Assembly: GCF_900111885.1 (NCBI RefSeq) | Contig: NZ_FOKG01000027.1 | Location: 1-64,000 of the forward strand | DNA from: Amycolatopsis marina | GTDB taxonomy: Bacteria > Actinomycetota > Actinomycetes > Mycobacteriales > Pseudonocardiaceae | DNA: 64,000 nt | Reading direction: 5' to 3' | Shown here: in pieces, positions 59,295 to 64,000 of the stretch | Position numbering within the stretch: position 1 is the first letter of the stretch | Layout of the letters: every line of letters starts with the position of its first letter | Translations under genes and position numbers: made by a program | The notes under the pieces: model-generated | The model's database searches: none | The model's input: only the letters and a program-made list of their open reading frames with translations | What the model was told of the DNA's origin: nothing

Positions 59295-60559
59295 CAGCGA
59301 CCACTCCCCGCGTAGACAACGGCTTCCTCGTCGCCGCCGAGCTCGAATGCCTCGTGGATCGCGCGCACGGCGTCGTCCACCTGCGCGTCCCGGATCAGCA
59401 CCGAGATCCGGATCTCCGAGGTGTTGATGATCTCGATGTTCACGCCGGTCTTCGCCAGCGCCTCGCAGAACGACGCGGTCACCCCGGGGTGCGAACGCAT
59501 TCCGGCACCCACCAGCGACACCTTGCCGACGTGGTCGTCGTAGAGCACGGCGGTGAAGTCGAGCTCCGCCTTGATCTTCTCCAGTTCGCCGACCGCCTTC
59601 GGCCCGTTCGCCCTGGAGAGGGTGAACGTGATGTCCGTGCGGCCGGAGCTGGTGTTGGAAATGTTCTGCAGCACCATGTCGATGTCGATCTCGGCATCGG
59701 CGACCACGCGGAAGATGCGCGCGGCGGCACCCGCGGTGTCCGGCACACCCGTCACGGTGATCTTCGCTTCGGACCGGTCGTGTGCCACTCCGGTGATCAA
59801 CGCCTGTTCCACGGGGATCTCCTCAATCGAGCCGGTAACCGTCGTGCCCGGCTTGTCGCTATAGGAAGAACGAACACGGATCGGCACGCCGTAGCGGCGT
59901 GCGTACTCGACGCAGCGCAGCATCAGGACCTTCGCCCCGCTTGCCGCGAGTTCGAGCATCTCCTCGTAGGGGACGGTGTCGAGCTTGCGCGCGTCCGGCA
60001 CGATCCGTGGGTCCGCGGTGTACACGCCGTCGACGTCGGAGTAGATCTCGCAGACGTCCGCGTTCAGCGCCGCGGCCAGCGCCACCGCGGTGGCGTCCGA
60101 ACCACCGCGGCCGAGTGTGGTGATGTCCTTTGTGTCCTGTGAGACACCCTGAAATCCCGCTACGAGCGCGATGTATCCCTGCTCAAGAGCTTCGCTGACC
60201 CGGCTCGGCGACACGTCGATGATGCGCGCGTTGCCGTGCACCGAGGTGGTGACGACACCCGCCTGGGACCCGGTGAAGGACCAGGCCTCCGCTCCCTGCG
60301 CCGAGATCGCCATCGCGACCAGCGCGTTGGAGATGCGCTCACCGGCGGTGAGCAGCATGTCCATCTCGCGCTCCGGCGGGACAGGGTTCACCTGCTCGGC
60401 AAGGTCGAGCAGCTCGTCGGTGGTGTCTCCCATCGCCGAGCAGACCACGACCACATCGTTGCCGGCCTTCTTGGTGGCCACGATCCGCTCGGCCACCCGC
60501 TTGATCCGGTCAGCGCTCTCCAGCGACGAACCGCCGTACTTCTGGACTACGAGCGCCAC
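59294..60559 (-). CDS. ask: Aspartokinase
   Basis: Phosphorylates aspartate to open the aspartate amino-acid pathway. The GTG at 60559, after a clear AGGAGG, gives 421 aa, equal to the M. tuberculosis enzyme. Motifs: VQKYGGSSL (kinase), FTGSQAGV, GRGGSDATAVAL, and two C-terminal ACT domains (ITVTGVPDTAGAAARIF and VSLVGAGMRSHPGV) for lysine/threonine feedback. Class II aspartokinases also start a shorter regulatory subunit internally; that is possible here. Upstream of asd in one operon. Confidence 0.96.
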   Translation of the reverse strand: MALVVQKYGGSSLESADRIKRVAERIVATKKAGNDVVVVCSAMGDTTDELLDLAEQVNPVPPEREMDMLLTAGERISNALVAMAISAQGAEAWSFTGSQAGVVTTSVHGNARIIDVSPSRVSEALEQGYIALVAGFQGVSQDTKDITTLGRGGSDATAVALAAALNADVCEIYSDVDGVYTADPRIVPDARKLDTVPYEEMLELAASGAKVLMLRCVEYARRYGVPIRVRSSYSDKPGTTVTGSIEEIPVEQALITGVAHDRSEAKITVTGVPDTAGAAARIFRVVADAEIDIDMVLQNISNTSSGRTDITFTLSRANGPKAVGELEKIKAELDFTAVLYDDHVGKVSLVGAGMRSHPGVTASFCEALAKTGVNIEIINTSEIRISVLIRDAQVDDAVRAIHEAFELGGDEEAVVYAGSGR

Positions 60560-60725
60560 TGGCCCGAACCTCCTCGCCGGGGCAGCGGGCGTACCGCCTC
60601 TTGCGAACAACCGCAAACCCCGCATGTTTGTCCGACTCTGACCCAGCAGCCTACCGGGGCCGGTGCGCCACACCACCCTGCTGTGTGGCGCCGACCACTT
60701 CCGAGGGATGGAATCATGTCGTGGC

Positions 60726-61319
60726 ATGGACAAGTTCGCGGAAACCAGTGTCGGTGTGCACGACCTCATCGGACGGCGGTGGAGTCCCCGGGCCTTCGAC
60801 CCCGAGGCCGCGGTGAGCGACGAGCAGTTGCGCGCGTTGCTGGAGGCGGCCCGGTGGGCCCCGTCCTGCGGCAACACCCAGCCGACCCGATATCTGGTCG
60901 GCAGGCGCTCGGACGAGACCTTCAAGCGGATCTTCGGCACGCTCGCGGCGGGCAACCAGTCCTGGGCCCACCGCGCCGGGGTGCTGATGATCGGCACCGC
61001 CCTCACCCGGAACGAGAAGGGTGAGATGCCTTACCCCGACTACGGCGTGGCCCTCGCGACCCAGAATCTCGTGCTGCAGGCGGTGGCCGAGGGCCTGGTC
61101 GCGCACCAGATGGCCGGGTTCGACGCCGACGCGGTGCGCCAGGAGTTCGACCTGCCGCAGGACGTGCGGCCGGTGGTCGCGATCGCCGTCGGTGCGCAGG
61201 CCGATCCCGAACTGCTCGGCGACGAGCGCAGCATCGACCGGGAGCGGGCGCCGCGCGAGCGACTGCCGTTGTCGGAGTTCGCCTTCACCGGCGCGTGGGG
61301 CTCGGCGGTGTTCGAGTAG
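60726..61319 (+). CDS. Nitroreductase-family flavoprotein
   Basis: A 197-aa FMN-dependent oxidoreductase. RRWSPRAFDPE at the N-terminus and ARWAPSCGNTQPTRY in helix 2 are typical, with LQAVAEGLVAHQMAGFD in the dimer core. Substrate unknown. The ATG at 60726 is chosen; the upstream in-frame stretch is rich in rare residues. Confidence 0.85.
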   Translation: MDKFAETSVGVHDLIGRRWSPRAFDPEAAVSDEQLRALLEAARWAPSCGNTQPTRYLVGRRSDETFKRIFGTLAAGNQSWAHRAGVLMIGTALTRNEKGEMPYPDYGVALATQNLVLQAVAEGLVAHQMAGFDADAVRQEFDLPQDVRPVVAIAVGAQADPELLGDERSIDRERAPRERLPLSEFAFTGAWGSAVFE

Positions 61320-61333
61320 TTGCAGCCTGTCGC

Positions 61334-61436
61334 AGAACTCGGGTCCGCTATCGAGTCGCCAGGGCTCTGACTCCCAGCGACTGTCCGGTCCTGCTGCTCG
61401 ACGCCCTGCCGCCTCGATAGCGGGACTTCGTCAGCC
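61334..61436 (+). repeat. Dispersed ~105-bp hairpin element, copy 2
   Basis: Inverted relative to 9479-9583. Its own ends pair (CGCTATCGAG near the start, CTCGATAGCG near the end). It lies directly after the nitroreductase stop. Confidence 0.75.
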
Positions 61437-61487
61437 GGGTTCCACAAATCACCGTGACCTCGTAACCCGCCGTTTCCAGACGCCCTC

Positions 61488-61964
61488 TTACAGCGAGCTG
61501 CCGCCGACCCGGCGGATGATCTTGGCGAGCACCGCGGTGACGACCATCCAGAAGATCGCGGCGATGCCGTAGTTGATCAGCACGCGCAGTTTCGCGTCGT
61601 CCGGGGTGAACAGGTCGCTGAAGCCGAGCGACAGCGACTCCGACCAGCTCGTGACGAAGGAGACGATGCCGTTCTCCGGGTTGGCGTCGCCGATCACGAA
61701 GATCACGTGGAGCACCAGAATCGCGGCGAACACCAGCCCGACCCAGCGCACGACGGACGCGAGCAGGCCGACGATCCGGTCCTTGGCATGGCGCCAGCGC
61801 ATCCGCTCCGCGGCCGCTCTGCGCTCGGACTCCTCCTCCGCTGCCCTGCGGTCCGCGTACGTGGGCCCGGTGGGCGAGGACGCTGCGGCAGGCATGGCCT
61901 GCGTCGGGGCCTCGTCGTCACTGCGGGCCTTGTCCCTGTCGATCCTCTCGGCATGCTCAGCCAT
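61488..61964 (-). CDS. Conserved membrane protein
   Basis: A 158-aa protein: a charged, acidic/Ala-rich cytosolic N-terminus (to ~60), then three transmembrane helices (LLASVVRWVGLVFAAILVLHVIFV, a central amphipathic one, and INYGIAAIFWMVVTAVLAKII). Found near leuA in related actinobacteria. Function unknown. ATG at 61964. Confidence 0.7.
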   Translation of the reverse strand: MAEHAERIDRDKARSDDEAPTQAMPAAASSPTGPTYADRRAAEEESERRAAAERMRWRHAKDRIVGLLASVVRWVGLVFAAILVLHVIFVIGDANPENGIVSFVTSWSESLSLGFSDLFTPDDAKLRVLINYGIAAIFWMVVTAVLAKIIRRVGGSSL

Positions 61965-62090
61965 GGTGGAAGTCTCGCACGCGGTCACCCGGAACGCTAC
62001 GTATCAGTAACCTCATGGGCGACGTCTCACATAACGGTTTGATCGCAACCTGGCTTTCCTTTTCGCAGCGGCCATGGTTAGAGTGAAGTC

Positions 62091-62132
62091 GTGGCACGTG
62101 CTCTCCTGCTTCGCTGCCGCGACGGGGCCTGA
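62091..62132 (+). CDS. leuL: leuA leader peptide (attenuator)
   Basis: A 13-codon ORF (GTG start, TGA stop) with three consecutive leucine codons, CTC CTG CTT, at positions 5-7 followed by Arg and Cys. Its 3' half overlaps the first arm of the hairpin 62118-62153. Ribosome stalling at the Leu codons would change RNA folding. Equivalent leaders upstream of leuA are known from comparative work in Actinobacteria. Confidence 0.7.
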   Translation: MARALLLRCRDGA

Positions 62133-62153
62133 TCAGACCGGCTCCCCGTCGCG
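62118..62153 (+). promoter_or_regulatory. Attenuator hairpin upstream of leuA
   Basis: CGCGACGGGG (62118-62127) pairs with CCCCGTCGCG (62144-62153) over 16 nt, immediately downstream of the Leu run of the leader peptide and 76 bp before the leuA ATG. No U tract is obvious. Confidence 0.65.
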
Positions 62154-62228
62154 GGGCTCTCTGGTGTTCACCAACGCCGTGCCGCCGGTCGTCAGCCGAC
62201 CCGATCACCGAGCAGGAGCTTCGCCCGC

Positions 62229-64000
62229 ATGAGCACCCCCCAGTCAAGTCAGCCGCGCAGCGCGTCCACCAGCCGTATCCGGACGCCGTCGCGGCCCGCC
62301 CCCGCCGACCAGCCCGTATGGAACACCCAGCGCGGCTCATCGATGCCGGTACACCGCTACCGCCCCTGGTTCGACCTCGTCGAGGACATCGACCTGCCCG
62401 ACCGCACCTGGCCGGCCAAGCGCATCGAACGCGCTCCCCTGTGGTGTGCCGTCGACCTGCGCGACGGCAACCAGGCGCTGATCGACCCGATGTCGCCCGC
62501 GCGCAAGCGCAAGTTCTTCGACCTGCTGGTGAAGATGGGCTACAAGGAGATCGAGGTCGGCTTCCCCGCCGCGAGCCAGACGGACTTCGACTTCGTGCGG
62601 GAGATCATCGAGGAGGACGCGATCCCCGATGACGTGCGGATCCAGGTGCTCACCCAGTGCCGCCCCGAGCTGATCGAGCGCACGTTCCAGTCCCTGGAGG
62701 GCGCCCCCCGCGCGATCGTGCACATCTACAACTCGACGTCGATCCTGCAACGCAGGGTCGTGTTCCGCGAGGAGCGCGAGGGCATCAAGAAGATCGCGCT
62801 GCAAGGTGCCGAACTGGCCGTCGAGTACGCGGCGAAATACTCCGACACCGACTTCCGGTTCCAGTACTCCCCGGAGTCCTACACCGGCACCGAGCTGTCC
62901 TATGCGGTTGAAGTCTGCAACGCGGTCACCGACATCTGGCAGCCGACGCCGGCACGGCCGGTGATCCTGAACCTGCCCGCCACCGTCGAGATGGCGACCC
63001 CGAACGTCTACGCCGACTCCATCGAGTGGATGAACCGCAACCTGGAGCGGCGCGACGGCGTGATCCTCTCGCTGCACCCGCACAACGACCGGGGCACCGG
63101 CATCGCGGCCGCGGAGCTGGGTTACCAGGCAGGCGCGGACCGGATCGAGGGCTGCCTGTTCGGCAACGGCGAGCGCACCGGCAACGTGGACCTGGTCGCG
63201 CTGGGCATGAACCTGTTCAGCCAGGGCATCGACCCACAGATCGACTTCTCCGACATGGACGAGATCAAGCGGACCGTCGAGTACTGCAACCAGCTGCCGG
63301 TTCCCGAGCGCAGCCCGTGGGGCGGCGACCTGGTGTTCACCGCGTTCTCCGGCAGCCATCAGGACGCGATCAACAAGGGGTTCGACGCGCTGCGCCGCGA
63401 GGCCGAGCGCGCGGGTGTGCCGATGGACGAGCACCCGTGGGAGGTCCCGTACCTGCCGATCGACCCGAAGGACGTCGGCCGGACCTACGAGGCCGTGATC
63501 CGGGTGAACTCGCAGTCCGGCAAGGGCGGTATCGCCTACATCATGAAGAGCGAGCACCAGCTGGACCTGCCGCGCAGGCTGCAGATCGAGTTCTCCCAGG
63601 TGATCCAGCGGCACACGGACACCGCGGGTGGCGAGGTCGACCCCACGACCATGTGGAACGCGTTCTCCGCCGAGTACCTGGAGCCGAGGACGCCACTGGA
63701 GCTGGTCCGCCAGCACGTGACCGACAACGGCGGCGGCGAGTACGAGATCGCCGCGACCGTACGGGTGGAGGGCGACGAGAACGAGATCACCGGACGGGGC
63801 AACGGTCCCATCGCGGCGTTCTTCGACGCACTGTCCACAGTGGGCTATGACCTGCGCCTGCTGGACTACAGCGAGCACACCCTCACCCCCGGCGACGACG
63901 CGAAGGCGGCCTCGTACATCGAGTGCGCCATCGGCGACACCGTCTACTGGGGAATCGGGATCGACCCCTCGATCGTCACGGCGTCACTGCGCGCCGTCGT
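62229..64000 (+). CDS. leuA: 2-isopropylmalate synthase, 3' end outside the window
   Basis: Condenses acetyl-CoA with 2-oxoisovalerate, the first committed step of leucine synthesis. The first 590 codons are present and no stop is reached, so only the last few residues of a ~600-aa protein are missing. TIM-barrel motifs include LRDGNQALIDPM (metal site) and SLHPHNDRGTG (His-x-His). The C-terminal LeuA_dimer domain, site of leucine feedback inhibition, begins at about residue 460. ATG at 62229. Regulated by the upstream leader. Confidence 0.95.
   Translation, partial: MSTPQSSQPRSASTSRIRTPSRPAPADQPVWNTQRGSSMPVHRYRPWFDLVEDIDLPDRTWPAKRIERAPLWCAVDLRDGNQALIDPMSPARKRKFFDLLVKMGYKEIEVGFPAASQTDFDFVREIIEEDAIPDDVRIQVLTQCRPELIERTFQSLEGAPRAIVHIYNSTSILQRRVVFREEREGIKKIALQGAELAVEYAAKYSDTDFRFQYSPESYTGTELSYAVEVCNAVTDIWQPTPARPVILNLPATVEMATPNVYADSIEWMNRNLERRDGVILSLHPHNDRGTGIAAAELGYQAGADRIEGCLFGNGERTGNVDLVALGMNLFSQGIDPQIDFSDMDEIKRTVEYCNQLPVPERSPWGGDLVFTAFSGSHQDAINKGFDALRREAERAGVPMDEHPWEVPYLPIDPKDVGRTYEAVIRVNSQSGKGGIAYIMKSEHQLDLPRRLQIEFSQVIQRHTDTAGGEVDPTTMWNAFSAEYLEPRTPLELVRQHVTDNGGGEYEIAATVRVEGDENEITGRGNGPIAAFFDALSTVGYDLRLLDYSEHTLTPGDDAKAASYIECAIGDTVYWGIGIDPSIVTASLRAV

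Noticed and set aside
1..64000. CRISPR array
   Set aside because: No set of regularly spaced 25-40 bp direct repeats; the repeats found are palindromes or single duplications.

Overview
The window is high-GC actinobacterial chromosome, most likely from Pseudonocardiaceae (Amycolatopsis, Prauserella or Saccharomonospora type). Gene content and order match the conserved block that M. tuberculosis carries as Rv3667 to Rv3710: acs, a holin-X-like membrane protein, ephE, marP, NUDIX, tlpA, nth, crp, an MBL hydrolase, RidA, two ArsA-like ATPases, whiB4, ponA2, a metallophosphoesterase, and finally ask-asd and leuA. Assignments were made by eye from sequence and remembered family features; no database search was run.

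Layout. 1-9.4 kb: acs, a secreted anchor-P protein, an L,D-transpeptidase lipoprotein, a DUF6319-like protein, a GT-C membrane glycosyltransferase, a VIT-type metal transporter and a POT peptide transporter. 9.7-17.5 kb: nhaA, holin-X protein, ephE, the marP-NUDIX-tlpA-nth operon (stop/start overlaps throughout) and crp. 17.9-25.2 kb: an MFS exporter, a C-terminally degraded SGNH hydrolase, a coupled NUDIX-MBL-glutaredoxin operon, two related proteins of unknown function, RidA and a DUF4177-like protein. 25.3-33.8 kb: two secreted lipases, the ArsA-like pair, whiB4, ponA2, a metallophosphoesterase and tRNA-Pro(CGG). 34-45.7 kb: accessory metabolism and stress genes (S9 peptidase, Dps, Ohr, FMN reductase, HSL-type esterase), a duplicated pair of small secreted proteins, a catalase pseudogene, and an efflux pump with its TetR regulator.

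The most unusual part is 45860-55291. It is a compact integrated element of about 9.4 kb with visibly lower GC, inserted inside an MFS transporter gene. The N-terminal 49 codons of that gene lie at 45715-45861 and the remaining 385 at 55294-56451. Its genes are a large serine integrase touching attL, an XRE-TPR regulator with a divergent small protein, a structural module (HK97-fold major capsid protein, Gp15/Gp19-like head-tail connector, small ORF), a zinc-ribbon protein, a NUMOD4/HNH-like protein, a 100-bp palindrome that looks like a replication origin, a P4-type prim-pol/SF3 helicase, and three small early genes beside attR. It has no recognisable terminase, portal, prohead protease, tail or lysis gene. 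I read it as an intact, capsid-encoding phage satellite and not a decayed prophage. Joining its ends rebuilds an attP with perfect 9-bp inverted arms around a CC crossover dinucleotide. The integrase has no room for its own promoter, so in the integrated state it probably depends on the interrupted host transporter gene, whose start lies just beyond a TetR-type operator.

56.5-64 kb returns to the core chromosome: a lipoprotein, rtcB, the ask-asd operon, a nitroreductase, a membrane protein, and leuA (running off the window) preceded by a leader peptide with three consecutive leucine codons and an overlapping hairpin, which is a transcription-attenuation arrangement. Dispersed repeats include five copies of an 18-bp palindrome and a ~105-bp hairpin element present twice in inverted orientation 52 kb apart.
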